Positions 15,641 to 24,563 of a stretch of 53,953 bases of DNA are shown here, one piece after another. Location of the stretch: positions 1 to 53,953 of the IMG/VR virus record IMGVR_UViG_3300019135_000051; one strand, 5' to 3'. The notes beneath the pieces are model-generated. The model searched no databases and was not told the origin of the DNA. It saw nothing but the letters and a program-made list of their open reading frames with translations. Position 1 is the stretch's first letter, and each line of letters begins with the position of its first letter. The position numbers were made by a program, and so were the translations under genes. The DNA is from a virus.

Positions 15641-15753
15641 TAAATTTAATAGAAATAGTAAAGATAGTAATTAACTATATAGCGACTATAGTTAAACGCA
15701 AAAAATGCGCATATACGCGTGCGCGTGATACTTCTGAACAAGGACGTGAGGTA

Positions 15754-16254
15754 ATGCAAGACTATAAGACATGGATCGCATCCCGGCTTGATGTGGTCGG
15801 CCCACTCGGGGAACTGGCCCGGATCATCCATTCGGACCCGAGTTTTCCAGATACTTCGGAGAGGGAGAAAATCCAGCAATGGCTATCAAAACGACCAGAT
15901 TATGAGCGATTGAAAATTGCCTTTATCGGTACGTGGAAGTATTACTTGGCCGATGCAAAAAAGCAGCTACGTGAAGTTTCCCTGGAGAGCAGATTGGTTC
16001 ACGAGGTAGAGAAGAGGGGCGGGCTTTGCTGGAAATTCACTTCCCCTGGAACGGTAGGTGTCCCCGATCGACTCGTCATAGCACCTGGGGGGAAAGTCGC
16101 ATTCGTTGAAATGAAAGCACCCCGTGGAAAACTTCAGCCCATACAACGAAAGCGAGCGGATGAGCTAATAGCTCGCGGCGCGAAATGGTATCTCTTGAAG
16201 TCAAACCAGGACATTCTGATTTTCTTGCAGGAGATGTTTGGTGATGAAGTATAA
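15754..16254 (+). CDS. YozE-SAM-like / VRR-NUC fusion nuclease
   Basis: A 166-residue protein. Residues 1-65 (YKTWIASRLDVVGPLGELAR, IHSDPSFPDTS) resemble the YozE_SAM-like helical domain. Residues about 80-160 are a VRR-NUC nuclease domain with GVPDRLV, FVEMKAPRGKLQP and the terminal strand. VRR-NUC enzymes cleave branched DNA, in line with phage replication or recombination. Stand-alone phage VRR-NUC proteins are usually shorter, so the N-terminal addition is notable. Overlaps the helicase gene by 11 bp. Confidence 0.85.
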   Translation: MQDYKTWIASRLDVVGPLGELARIIHSDPSFPDTSEREKIQQWLSKRPDYERLKIAFIGTWKYYLADAKKQLREVSLESRLVHEVEKRGGLCWKFTSPGTVGVPDRLVIAPGGKVAFVEMKAPRGKLQPIQRKRADELIARGAKWYLLKSNQDILIFLQEMFGDEV

Positions 16255-17620
16255 ACCGCACCAATATCAGGAGTACGCCACCCAGCGGATCCTGGATACG
16301 CCTTACATAGCCCTTCTGTTGGAGATGGGACTTGGCAAGACCGTATCCACATTGACGGCGATCGATCTGCTGCTGAACGATTACTTCGAAGCAGGCCGAG
16401 TATTGGTGATTGCGCCCCTTCGAGTGGCAGACGATACCTGGGCCCGTGAGATTGAAAAGTGGGATCACCTCCGGCATCTCCGGATTTCGAAGGTCTTGGG
16501 CTCTGTCACACAGCGCCGGAAGGCGTTGAAAGCTGAAGCAGACATTTGGGTCATCAATCGGGAGAACGTCGAGTGGTTAGTGAGCGAGTATGGCAGCAAG
16601 TGGCCCTTTGATACGGTGGTGATCGATGAGCTGTCCAGCTTCAAAAATCACCAGTCCAAGCGGTTCCGGGCACTCCGTCGCGTACGGCCGATGATGAAAC
16701 GGGTCATCGGATTGACGGGAACGCCAGCACCGAACAGCCTGATGGACTTGTGGGCTCCGATCTATCTGCTGGATCAGGGCGAGCGTTTGGGCAAAACCAT
16801 CACCGGGTTCCGCGACCGATACTTTCTACCTGGCGAGCGCAGTGGCCACATCGTATACAAGTGGCATGAAAAGAAAGAGGCTGAGCAGCGAATCTACGAA
16901 GCGATCAGCGATATCGCTGTAAGCATGAAGGCCGAGGACTGGCTGGAATTGCCGGAGAGAATCGACCGGATTGTGCCGGTCAAGCTGTCAGACAACGCCC
17001 GGGCGTTGTACAAGAAGCTGGAGCGGGAGTTGCTTCTTCCCTTCACAGACGCTGATGTCGTGGCCCAGACCGCCGCGGTTCTTTCGAACAAGCTGCTGCA
17101 AATGGCCAGCGGCGCCGTTTACGACGAGGAGCGCGGCGTCAAGCAGATCCACGACGGGAAGCTAGATGCGCTGGAGGACATCATCGAGGCAGCCAACGGT
17201 AAGCCGGTCATGGTGTTCTACAACTTCAAGCACAGCCTTGACCGGATCCAGCAGCGCTTCCCGCAAGCACGGACCCTGCGGAAGGGAAAGGACGGAAACG
17301 AGGACATCCGGGCATGGAACAACGACGAAATCCCGTTGCTGTTGCTTCATCCAAAATCAGCAGGCCACGGCTTGAATCTTCAGGAGTCAAGTTGTCAGAC
17401 GGTAGTCTGGTACGACCAGATATGGTCGCTGGAAGAGGACCAGCAGGCGAACGCCAGGGTTCACAGACAGGGCCAGACCCGCAGGATCGTTGTATTGCGA
17501 CTGGTGGCTGAGGGGACGATGGATGAAGAGGCTGTCTCGGCCCTGGAGAGAAAAGCAAGCGGCCAAGAGGCCCTGATGCAGGCGGTTAAAGCACGAATTG
17601 ATCGGGTAAAAGGGGAGTGA
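16244..17620 (+). CDS. SNF2-family DNA helicase
   Basis: A 458-residue superfamily 2 helicase. PHQYQEYA (Q-motif-like) precedes Walker A LLEMGLGKT (about 24-33). Walker B is VIDELSSFKN (about 125-134, DELS instead of DEAH). GLTGTPAPNSLMDLWAP is the SNF2 motif III region, and the C-terminal domain has VVWYDQIWSLEEDQQANARVHRQGQT (motifs V-VI). The VRR-NUC/SNF2 pair is typical of PolA-type phage replication modules. Start ATG 16,244 behind GGAGA. Confidence 0.94.
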   Translation: MKYKPHQYQEYATQRILDTPYIALLLEMGLGKTVSTLTAIDLLLNDYFEAGRVLVIAPLRVADDTWAREIEKWDHLRHLRISKVLGSVTQRRKALKAEADIWVINRENVEWLVSEYGSKWPFDTVVIDELSSFKNHQSKRFRALRRVRPMMKRVIGLTGTPAPNSLMDLWAPIYLLDQGERLGKTITGFRDRYFLPGERSGHIVYKWHEKKEAEQRIYEAISDIAVSMKAEDWLELPERIDRIVPVKLSDNARALYKKLERELLLPFTDADVVAQTAAVLSNKLLQMASGAVYDEERGVKQIHDGKLDALEDIIEAANGKPVMVFYNFKHSLDRIQQRFPQARTLRKGKDGNEDIRAWNNDEIPLLLLHPKSAGHGLNLQESSCQTVVWYDQIWSLEEDQQANARVHRQGQTRRIVVLRLVAEGTMDEEAVSALERKASGQEALMQAVKARIDRVKGE

Positions 17621-17625
17621 ACAAG

Positions 17626-18051
17626 ATGTCAGCGATCAAAATCCGGAAAGGTACCTTTCAGCACGTCGAATCTGAACTGTATGCCTATCACGACACGAGA
17701 AAAGAAATTGTGCGCCTGAAAAACGAGATTTTATACGCGAGCACATCGACTGATGAAAACGTTGGCGGCGGGAGGGGGAATATTCCCGGGGATCCGACAA
17801 GCCAGACAGCCATCCTGCTGACAAACCACAAGAAGCTGGAGCAGCTGCAAAACATCGTGGATGCCATCGAAAACGTAGTCGAACGGTTAACTGATGATAG
17901 AAAAAGACTTGTCCGATTAAGATATTGGGACAAGCCCAGACGACTTACATGGGACGGGATCGCAGCGGAACTGCATGTCAGCCGCCGCCAAGCGATGCGA
18001 TGGCGAGACGAGATCGTTCTAGCAGTGGCCGAAAAGATTGGTTGGAGATGA
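17626..18051 (+). CDS. RinA/ArpU-like late transcription activator
   Basis: A 141-residue protein. The C-terminal 55 residues form a sigma-region-4-like helix-turn-helix (LTDDRKRLVRLRYWDKP, LTWDGIAAELHVSRRQAMRW). This is the layout of RinA/ArpU/DUF1492-type activators that switch on packaging and structural genes. Its position between the early module and the terminase genes, directly upstream of a promoter with three TGNCAC repeats, supports this. Start ATG 17,626 after GGGGAG; a GTG at 17,617 overlaps the helicase stop. Confidence 0.85.
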   Translation: MSAIKIRKGTFQHVESELYAYHDTRKEIVRLKNEILYASTSTDENVGGGRGNIPGDPTSQTAILLTNHKKLEQLQNIVDAIENVVERLTDDRKRLVRLRYWDKPRRLTWDGIAAELHVSRRQAMRWRDEIVLAVAEKIGWR

Positions 18052-18101
18052 TGACACTAAGATGTCACTTTTGGCACTTAAATCCATGATAACATGGTAG
18101 T
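18052..18101 (+). promoter_or_regulatory. Probable late promoter with activator repeats
   Basis: Three TGNCAC repeats (TGACAC 18,052; TGTCAC 18,063; TGGCAC 18,072) spaced 11 and 9 bp on the same DNA face. They are followed by an extended -10 TGA-TAACAT (18,087-18,095) without a consensus -35. This is what an activator-dependent promoter looks like. The predicted activator is encoded immediately upstream. Confidence 0.65.
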
Positions 18102-18131
18102 GTGGAAAAAAATCAAATAAGTGAATTGGAC

Positions 18132-18158
18132 AAGCCATCCGATTTCGGGTGGCTTTTT
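18132..18158 (+). terminator. Terminator just downstream of the late promoter
   Basis: A 9-bp stem AGCCATCCG (18,133-18,141) with CGGGTGGCT (18,146-18,154), loop ATTT, followed by TTTTT. It lies about 30-55 nt after the predicted late start site and before the first late gene, so late expression may need antitermination or tolerate partial read-through. Confidence 0.75.
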
Positions 18159-18263
18159 GTATGGGGCGATCCGCACTGTAAGGCACGTTACTGGGTCGTC
18201 GGATCAGGTATCACGGGTGAGGTATGTGCCTTTGAAACACTTACTCCAAGGGAGAGAGGAGTT

Positions 18264-18566
18264 ATGAGACTTGATGAGTTGGAACTCCGAATAGAAGACC
18301 ATGCATACGAGCGATATTGCCAACGAGTTGAGTCGATCACCAAGCAAGCACTGATCGACTTAGTTACTGAGCAACTTATGGGTGAGTTTTATCGTCGACG
18401 AGACTATATACAGATGAACGATGTGTGGTGGAGATACAGCGCTACTGACGGTGTGCTGAGGCTGTACACCTGTTATGGAAAACACCAACTGGATCTGCCA
18501 GCTGCAATCCAGTGGGCCAAACAACACAAGGATCGGATCGTTCTTGGACAAGTATATGGCGATTAA
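18264..18566 (+). CDS. Hypothetical protein (100 aa)
   Basis: Starts at ATG 18,264 behind GAGAGGAG. The frame is open upstream to 18,102, but that part contains the terminator and has no ribosome site. The sequence has DHAYERYCQRV and a Trp/Tyr-rich centre (NDVWWRYSATDGVLRLYTCYG). First gene of the late operon. Family not recognised. Confidence 0.65.
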   Translation: MRLDELELRIEDHAYERYCQRVESITKQALIDLVTEQLMGEFYRRRDYIQMNDVWWRYSATDGVLRLYTCYGKHQLDLPAAIQWAKQHKDRIVLGQVYGD

Positions 18567-18954
18567 ACCCAAGCGTCCATGCGCTGTGCCTGGCTGCTGT
18601 AACCTTGCATCGGCACGATATTGTTCCGACCATTCACACATCGCAGAGAAGCAGAAGCGAGAACGCCATAAGCGGTACGATCTATATCAGCGAGACAGTA
18701 AGACAAGAGACTTCTACCACAGTGTAGAGTGGGGAAGGCTGCGGCAGCAGAGGCTGATGATTGATCATGGACTATGTCAGGACTGTCTTGGCGAGCAACG
18801 GGTCACTCCTGCAGATGTGGTGGACCACATCAAGCCGATTCGCTTGTACTGGGAGTTACGGTTGAGTTTGGACAACACGCGGTCATTGTGCCATCCACAC
18901 CACAACCGCAAGACGGCGGAGGACAAGCGACGATATGGAGGGAGAGGACCATGA
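18556..18954 (+). CDS. HNH endonuclease
   Basis: A 132-residue protein. An N-terminal zinc-binding segment (CAVPGC, YCSDH) precedes the HNH core CQDCLG...VVDHIKPIR...RSLCHPHHNRKT. HNH nucleases next to terminase genes assist cos-type DNA packaging in many HK97-like phages. It overlaps the previous gene and ends in ATGA with the next. Confidence 0.92.
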   Translation: MAIKPKRPCAVPGCCNLASARYCSDHSHIAEKQKRERHKRYDLYQRDSKTRDFYHSVEWGRLRQQRLMIDHGLCQDCLGEQRVTPADVVDHIKPIRLYWELRLSLDNTRSLCHPHHNRKTAEDKRRYGGRGP

Positions 18955-19151
18955 GGATCCTATTATTACCAACAGCCACTATCTTTTTGCTGGTGTTGTG
19001 GTACACAAGATTGTCACCAGAAGAGTGGCAGCACATAACCGGCAAAGACAGCTTTGTTTTCTGGTTTGGTCTCCCGAGCCTCCTGGTGTTCTTTGTAGCG
19101 GCACCTATACTTGTCTGGTTAGACGATCGACGAACGAAGAGCAGGTGGTAG
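18951..19151 (+). CDS. Small membrane protein, two TM helices
   Basis: A 66-residue protein starting in the ATGA overlap with the HNH stop, behind GGAGAGG. It has two hydrophobic helices (about 2-19 and 42-59) and a short basic tail (DDRRTKSRW). Its place between HNH and terminase is unusual for a membrane protein. Function unknown. Confidence 0.65.
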   Translation: MRILLLPTATIFLLVLWYTRLSPEEWQHITGKDSFVFWFGLPSLLVFFVAAPILVWLDDRRTKSRW

Positions 19152-19250
19152 GGGGAGGGTCAAAAATTTTTTAGCGGGTTGCGGGAGACCGCGCCCCCAC
19201 CTTCGCGCGAATTTTTTTCCCAAAATGAGATTTTTTTAGGAGGTGATGAC

Positions 19251-19781
19251 ATGGCAGGACGACCCAGTAAGCCGGTCCAACTGATAAAGTTGGAGGGTAA
19301 AAGTCACCGGACGAAGGATGAACTGAAGCACCGTGAAAAGGCGGAGAAGTCTCTTTACACCGGGACGACTTTTAAGGAGTCGCCCGCCGTGAAGGCTGAT
19401 CCGATTGCTCACCGTGAGTTCAACCGGTTGAAAAAACTCTACAAGCAGATCCAGTATGTCGACGGGCTGGATGAACAGATCATTAACCGGTATTGCATGC
19501 TGATCAGCCAGGAACATGCACTGGCGAAGATGATGGAGCGGATGCGGCAGGACATCGACGAAGTTGAAGAAGTGGATGACCGATTGCGGATATACGAGTC
19601 GATCGCTGGCGTCACTGACAAGGTCATGAAAACCAGAGACATGCTGCTCAAGCTGGAGGACCGACTGTTCCTCAACCCTACGGCGCGGATCAAATCGATC
19701 CCGAAAACACCGCCGGGGGAAAAGAAAGAGTCAGCGATGGCTCAATTTATAAGCAGAAGAGCTGGTGGCCATGCCCCATGA
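19251..19781 (+). CDS. terS: Terminase small subunit, P27 family
   Basis: A 176-residue packaging protein that recognises phage DNA. MAGRPSKPVQLIKLEGKSHR at the start and the helical REFNRLKKLY...INRYCMLISQEHALAKM segment match the P27 family of HK97-type terminases. Start ATG 19,251 after TTAGGAGGTGATGAC. It overlaps the large subunit gene. Confidence 0.92.
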   Translation: MAGRPSKPVQLIKLEGKSHRTKDELKHREKAEKSLYTGTTFKESPAVKADPIAHREFNRLKKLYKQIQYVDGLDEQIINRYCMLISQEHALAKMMERMRQDIDEVEEVDDRLRIYESIAGVTDKVMKTRDMLLKLEDRLFLNPTARIKSIPKTPPGEKKESAMAQFISRRAGGHAP

Positions 19782-21339
19782 TAAACAGCGAGCGCTAGAA
19801 CCAATTGAGTTTATCCAGATGCTCCACGCCGTCGATGATTTTTACGGTCAGCCGTTTCAACTGCTTGACTGGCAGTATCAAATTCTTTGGGATGTATACG
19901 GGACTGTCAAAGAGGACGGATACCGGCAGTACCGCTATGCGTATCTGGAGATCCCGAAGAAGAACGGAAAAACCTCACTGATCGCTGCGATCGCGCTCTA
20001 TCACATCGTCTGCGACGGGCCCGGCGGTCAGATATATTGTTGTGCGGCGGACCGGCAGCAGGCTGAGCTGGTATATCGGGCAGCTTGCGGCATGATCGAA
20101 CAGGAGCCGGAGCTTGATGTGATCCTCAAGGTCACCGAAAGTAAAAAAGAGATCAAAAACAAGCTGACCGGTACGACGCTCAAGGTTTTGTCCGCAGAAG
20201 CCTATACGAAGCACGGGATCAACCCTACCGTGGTCATCTTCGATGAGCTGCACGCTCAACCGAACCGTGATCTGTGGGATGTCATGACGTTTGGGGCGGG
20301 GGCCGCCCGGAAAGAACCGATCTGGTGGGTTATCACCACCGCCGGAGATGACCCTGACCGGAAGTCAATCGGCTGGGAGGTCCATGACAAGGCGCGTAAA
20401 ATTACCTCAGGTGAACTGGATGACCCATACTGGTACGCCAAAATATATTCGGCTCCAGAGGACGCGGATATTTTTGACGAGGAAACCTGGTACAAGGCAA
20501 ATCCGAGTCTTGGCCACACCATCAGCATAGAAAGCGTTCGCCAAGAGGCGCTGGCCGCTCGTAACAGTGAAGCGGCAGAGCGCCTTTTTCGTTGGCTCCG
20601 CCTGAACCAGTGGGTATCACTGAAGCGGGTTGGTTGGCTACCGCTTACGCTCTGGGACCAGACGACCGGAAAATGGTCACTGTCGGAGCTGGTCGGGAAA
20701 CGTTGCTATGTTGGTCTGGACCTGTCGAGTACCACGGACATCACTGCTGCCGTCTATTTGTTCCCGCCGCAGGATGGCATCCCGGATTGGCGGTTCATCC
20801 ATGACGCCTGGATACCGGAAGACAACATGCGGGAGCGGGTTGCCCGCGACCATGTACCTTATGATCGCTGGGTAAATCAAAAGTACCTCCATGCCACCCC
20901 CGGCAATGTAGTCGACTACGACTTTGTGGAGGCCCGGATCGTCGCGGCGAGCAAACAGTACAACCTGCATACAGCTGGCGCCGACCCGTGGAACAGCCGA
21001 ATGTTGACGCAACGACTTATGAGGCAGGGCATCGACGTCGTGGAGATCCCGCAGAATATGGCAAACATGAGCCCGGCCATGAAGCTGGTAGAACAGCTCA
21101 TGAAGCGCGGGATGATGACCCACGAGGAAAACCCCGTGGCCAGATGGTGTTGGGGTAATGTCGTGGTAGCCGTCGACGGGAACGAGAACATCAAGCCCAT
21201 GAAAAATAAGTCTGCGGACCGTATCGACCTGACGGTCGCGCTGATCGACGCGATGGCGACAGCCATGTTGTTTGAGGAGATCAGCCTGGATGTGTCCGAG
21301 TTTGCGGATGAAGTGTTTCTCAACAAACTGTGGGGTTAA
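19771..21339 (+). CDS. terL: Terminase large subunit
   Basis: A 522-residue packaging motor. The ATPase has Walker A IPKKNGKTS (61-69) and Walker B VVIFDE (154-159). The C-terminal RNase H-like nuclease begins at GLDLSST with D317. Pairing with a P27 small subunit and HNH protein suggests a cohesive-end packaging system. A GTG lies 6 bp upstream of the chosen ATG. Confidence 0.96.
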   Translation: MPHDKQRALEPIEFIQMLHAVDDFYGQPFQLLDWQYQILWDVYGTVKEDGYRQYRYAYLEIPKKNGKTSLIAAIALYHIVCDGPGGQIYCCAADRQQAELVYRAACGMIEQEPELDVILKVTESKKEIKNKLTGTTLKVLSAEAYTKHGINPTVVIFDELHAQPNRDLWDVMTFGAGAARKEPIWWVITTAGDDPDRKSIGWEVHDKARKITSGELDDPYWYAKIYSAPEDADIFDEETWYKANPSLGHTISIESVRQEALAARNSEAAERLFRWLRLNQWVSLKRVGWLPLTLWDQTTGKWSLSELVGKRCYVGLDLSSTTDITAAVYLFPPQDGIPDWRFIHDAWIPEDNMRERVARDHVPYDRWVNQKYLHATPGNVVDYDFVEARIVAASKQYNLHTAGADPWNSRMLTQRLMRQGIDVVEIPQNMANMSPAMKLVEQLMKRGMMTHEENPVARWCWGNVVVAVDGNENIKPMKNKSADRIDLTVALIDAMATAMLFEEISLDVSEFADEVFLNKLWG

Positions 21340-21381
21340 ATTCCCAATCGCTTGCGAATTTGAAGGGAGGGAGGTGCAGAT

Positions 21382-22704
21382 GTGAAGATCATAGATTATG
21401 CACGGCGCTGGCTTGGGATGGAAAAGCGAGAAACATTGCAACTGAACGTAGACGACCGCCGGTTGCTTGAGGTGTTGGGTATTGAACCTGGTGATGTCAA
21501 CGTGCGTGGGAAAAATGCCCTCAAAGTAGATACGGTTTTTGCCTGTGTCCGGATCCGATCAGAATCGGTGGCAAAGTTGCCTGTGAAGGTATTCCAGGAG
21601 GATGAGTCTGGGGTTCAAAAACATACGCGGCACCCTGTATATCAGCTGCTCCGATTGCGCCCCAATCCGTACATGAGCGCTTTTGACTTTTGGAAGTGCA
21701 TCGAGGCGCAAAACAGTATGCACGGCAACGCTTACGTTTCCATGGAATTTGATCATCGCGGCCGAATCGTCGGGTTGTGGCCGATGGACGCCAGCCGGGT
21801 AAAGATCATCGTGGATAACGACACCGGCGCAAGCGGCGTTCTCACCAGTCGATCGAAGCTCTGGTATGAGGTGAATCTTGGCTATGAACAGCGAAAGCTT
21901 TCGCCGGATGAGGTTCTGCACTTCAAAGGCGGCGTGACCCTGGACGGTATTGTCGGGCTATCTCCACTGGATTGTTTGCGGGCCACAGTTGAAAATGCGG
22001 CGTCGGCGAACAAGTTCGTCAACAACTTCTACAAACAGGGGCTACAGGTAAAAGGGATCGTCCAGTATGTTGGCGACCTGGATGAGAAGGCCAAGAGGAA
22101 CTTCCGTGATAAATTTGAAGCCATGTCATCGGGGTTGAACAACAGCCACCGGGTCGCGCTGATGCCCATTGGTTATCAGTTCGTGCCAATCGCGCTGAAT
22201 ATGCACGACGCGCAATTCCTGGAGAACAACCAGTTGACGATCCGTCAAATTGCTTCGGCCTTTGGGATCAAGATGCATCAGCTTAATGACTTGACCAGGG
22301 CGACGCATACAAACGTAGCTGAGCAACAGAAGGAATTTTACACGGACACGCTGCAGCCGATCCTGACGATGTACGAACAAGAGCTGACATACAAGCTGTT
22401 GCTGGATGAGGAGATCCAGGACGGGTACTTTTTCCGTTTTAACGTCGACGCGATCCTGCGGAGCGATATCAAAACCAGGTATGAAGCGTATCGCATCGGC
22501 GTGCAGGGTGGGTTTCTCGCACCCAATGAGGCCCGGGCGAAGGAGGAACTCCCGCCAATGGAAGGCGGCGACCAACTGCTGGTGAACGGCAGTGTTGTAC
22601 CGATCACCATGGCGGGAAGCGCCTATAAAGCGAAAGGGGGTGATGGAGCTGGACAAGGAGAAAAAGACGACCCAGACGAAGGAGATCCGGGCGTTACCGG
22701 TTAA
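21382..22704 (+). CDS. Portal protein, HK97 type
   Basis: A 440-residue portal with GTG start behind GGGAGGTGC. Family features include VFACVRIRSESVAKLPVKVF, HPVYQLLRLRPNPYMSAFDFW and EQQKEFYTDTLQPIL. It forms the dodecameric ring through which DNA enters and leaves. The 3' end (glycine-, acid-rich tail) overlaps the protease gene by 62 bp. Confidence 0.95.
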   Translation: MKIIDYARRWLGMEKRETLQLNVDDRRLLEVLGIEPGDVNVRGKNALKVDTVFACVRIRSESVAKLPVKVFQEDESGVQKHTRHPVYQLLRLRPNPYMSAFDFWKCIEAQNSMHGNAYVSMEFDHRGRIVGLWPMDASRVKIIVDNDTGASGVLTSRSKLWYEVNLGYEQRKLSPDEVLHFKGGVTLDGIVGLSPLDCLRATVENAASANKFVNNFYKQGLQVKGIVQYVGDLDEKAKRNFRDKFEAMSSGLNNSHRVALMPIGYQFVPIALNMHDAQFLENNQLTIRQIASAFGIKMHQLNDLTRATHTNVAEQQKEFYTDTLQPILTMYEQELTYKLLLDEEIQDGYFFRFNVDAILRSDIKTRYEAYRIGVQGGFLAPNEARAKEELPPMEGGDQLLVNGSVVPITMAGSAYKAKGGDGAGQGEKDDPDEGDPGVTG

Positions 22705-23275
22705 GCTTGAGGTTCGAGCCTCTGAAGGTGACGACGGCAAACGGACCATCACCGGGGCGATCAAGTACAACACAGACAGTGCAGAGATGCGCGACTGGTG
22801 GGGAGACACGTTTGTTGAGTCAATCGACAAGGAAGCCTTCAAGGATAGCATCGCTTCGCGTAACGTCGTTGGTCTGTGGAGCCACGACACATCTCAGGTC
22901 CTTGGAAACACGAAGTCAGGGACACTGCGCCTGACCAACACGGATACAGAGCTTCGCTTCGAACTCGATATCCCGAACACCACTGTCGGCAATGATGCGT
23001 GGGAGTTGATCCAGCGCGGTGATGTGGATGGCGTATCGTTCGGCATGCGCGTGACAAAAGACAAGTGGACAAGCGAGAAGCAAGGAGACAAGCGAATTTA
23101 CAAGCGCTTGATCCTTAACGCTGAACTGTATGAAATCAGCCCGGTTGCGTTTCCGGCTTATCCGGCCAATGAAGTCGCTGCAAGGTCTCTGGAAGAATTC
23201 AAAACGTCTGAAAAGCGGGCGGCCGATCAATACGAAAAAGAAAAAATGCTGATGGAGCTCGACCTTTTTGGTTGA
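22643..23275 (+). CDS. HK97-type prohead protease
   Basis: A 210-residue serine protease that matures the capsid. The catalytic His is in LWSHD (about residue 75), Ser in DGVSFGM, and YEISPVAFPAYP is the conserved C-terminal part of the fold. Start ATG 22,643 behind AAGGGGGTG. The stop codon lies within a terminator-like hairpin. Confidence 0.93.
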   Translation: MELDKEKKTTQTKEIRALPVKLEVRASEGDDGKRTITGAIKYNTDSAEMRDWWGDTFVESIDKEAFKDSIASRNVVGLWSHDTSQVLGNTKSGTLRLTNTDTELRFELDIPNTTVGNDAWELIQRGDVDGVSFGMRVTKDKWTSEKQGDKRIYKRLILNAELYEISPVAFPAYPANEVAARSLEEFKTSEKRAADQYEKEKMLMELDLFG

Positions 23276-23284
23276 GCTTTTGTT
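23256..23284 (+). terminator. Terminator-like hairpin between protease and capsid genes
   Basis: A 9-bp stem AGCTCGACC (23,256-23,264) with GGTTGAGCT (23,270-23,278), loop TTTTT, then TTTGTTTTG. The protease stop codon is inside the 3' arm, so ribosomes reaching the stop could melt it. It may tune the protease-to-capsid ratio. Confidence 0.6.
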
Positions 23285-23311
23285 TTGCCAATTATCCCTT
23301 GAGGTGATCAC

Positions 23312-24505
23312 ATGACAAAGGAATTGCGTGCGCTGCTCCAACAACTGGAGAACGCGAAACAGGAAGTACGATCTCTGCTGGCGGAAGATAAAACCACTGA
23401 GGCGAAAGAGAAAATGGATGAGGTTCGTACTCTGCAGACGAAGGTGGATCTACAACGAGAACTGGAAGAAACTGAGGCTCGCGGTCTTGGAGGAAAAGAG
23501 CTGAACGACAATGGTAATGTGGAAGAGCGGGACATGCAGGAGTTGGAGAAAGAATATACCGGCATTGTCCTGCGTGGTCTTCGCCGCCAACAAATCACTT
23601 CGGAAATGCGCAGCATCATCAGCGAGTATGAGCGCCGTGCCGTGATGAACGAAGGTAGCACGAATCCGGCCATTGCTGATGGCGATGTGGGGATTGTCGT
23701 ACCAAAAGACGTTCAAACACAGATCAATCAGCTGATGCGCGAGTGGAATGACCTCAGTCAATACGTGACGGTTGAGAATGTAACGGCTCTCTCGGGTTCA
23801 CGCGTGCTGGAAACAGACGCTGACATGACTCCGTTCGCGGACGTGGATGAGTATGGGATTATCCAACTGACGGACAACCCGAAATTCACCCCAATCAGTT
23901 ACAAACTCAAGAAGCGGGCAGGTTATTTGCCACTGACCAACGAGCTGCTTGCCGATAATGACGCCAATCTTTTGGCGTATGTCACCAATTGGATCGCTCG
24001 GAAAGCAGCTCATACTCGGAACGTCCACATTCTTTCTAAGCTGCAAACGTTGACTCCGCAAGTGCTTCCGGATCTCAAAGCGATCAACTCGGTGCTCAAC
24101 GTGGAACTTGACCCGGCCATCAGCCGTTCCGCAGTGTTGCTGACCAACCAGGACGGATTCAACTGGCTGGATAACCAAGTGGATGGCATGGGCAGGCCGA
24201 TCCTGATGAATGATATCACACAGCCTGGCCGCAAGCTGTTCAAAGGTCGCCCGATCGCGGTGGTGAGCAACCGGAATCTGCCGAATGATACGGTGACAGG
24301 GAATGCTCCTTTGTTCATCGGTAATCTGAAACAGTTCATGGTGCTGTTCAACCGCCGATTCTTTGAGTTGGCATCCACCCGGGAGGGCGGCGATGCATGG
24401 CGCCGCGATACCACCGAGCTGCGGACCATCATCCGCGACGATTACGTACAGTGGGATGCTGCGGCCGCGGTCTACGGCCAACTGGATATCACGCCAACAC
24501 CTTAA
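23312..24505 (+). CDS. Major capsid protein, HK97 fold
   Basis: A 397-residue protein. Residues 1-75 are a coiled-coil scaffolding (delta) domain (LQQLENAKQEVRSLLAEDK...), normally removed by the protease. The mature domain begins near 100 and contains VVPKDVQTQINQLMREW and VLLTNQDGFNWLDNQVDGMG, typical of Bacillota HK97-like capsids. Directly follows the protease gene. Confidence 0.95.
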   Translation: MTKELRALLQQLENAKQEVRSLLAEDKTTEAKEKMDEVRTLQTKVDLQRELEETEARGLGGKELNDNGNVEERDMQELEKEYTGIVLRGLRRQQITSEMRSIISEYERRAVMNEGSTNPAIADGDVGIVVPKDVQTQINQLMREWNDLSQYVTVENVTALSGSRVLETDADMTPFADVDEYGIIQLTDNPKFTPISYKLKKRAGYLPLTNELLADNDANLLAYVTNWIARKAAHTRNVHILSKLQTLTPQVLPDLKAINSVLNVELDPAISRSAVLLTNQDGFNWLDNQVDGMGRPILMNDITQPGRKLFKGRPIAVVSNRNLPNDTVTGNAPLFIGNLKQFMVLFNRRFFELASTREGGDAWRRDTTELRTIIRDDYVQWDAAAAVYGQLDITPTP

Positions 24506-24521
24506 TGATCCGCAAAAACGG

Positions 24522-24540
24522 GGGCCGGGAAGACCGGCCC
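24522..24540 (+). other. GGGCCGG stem-loop after the capsid gene
   Basis: A 7-bp GC-only stem GGGCCGG (24,522-24,528) with CCGGCCC (24,534-24,540), loop GAAGA, followed by a modest T-containing tail (TCGATATTTT). The same stem sequence recurs after the major tail protein gene. Probably mRNA-stabilising or attenuating. Confidence 0.65.
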
Positions 24541-24563
24541 TCGATATTTTGGAGGTGAAATGA

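Noticed and set aside
18102-18263. Upstream extension of the 100-aa late protein
   Set aside because: It runs through a strong terminator and starts at the expected transcription start; ATG 18,264 has a proper ribosome site.
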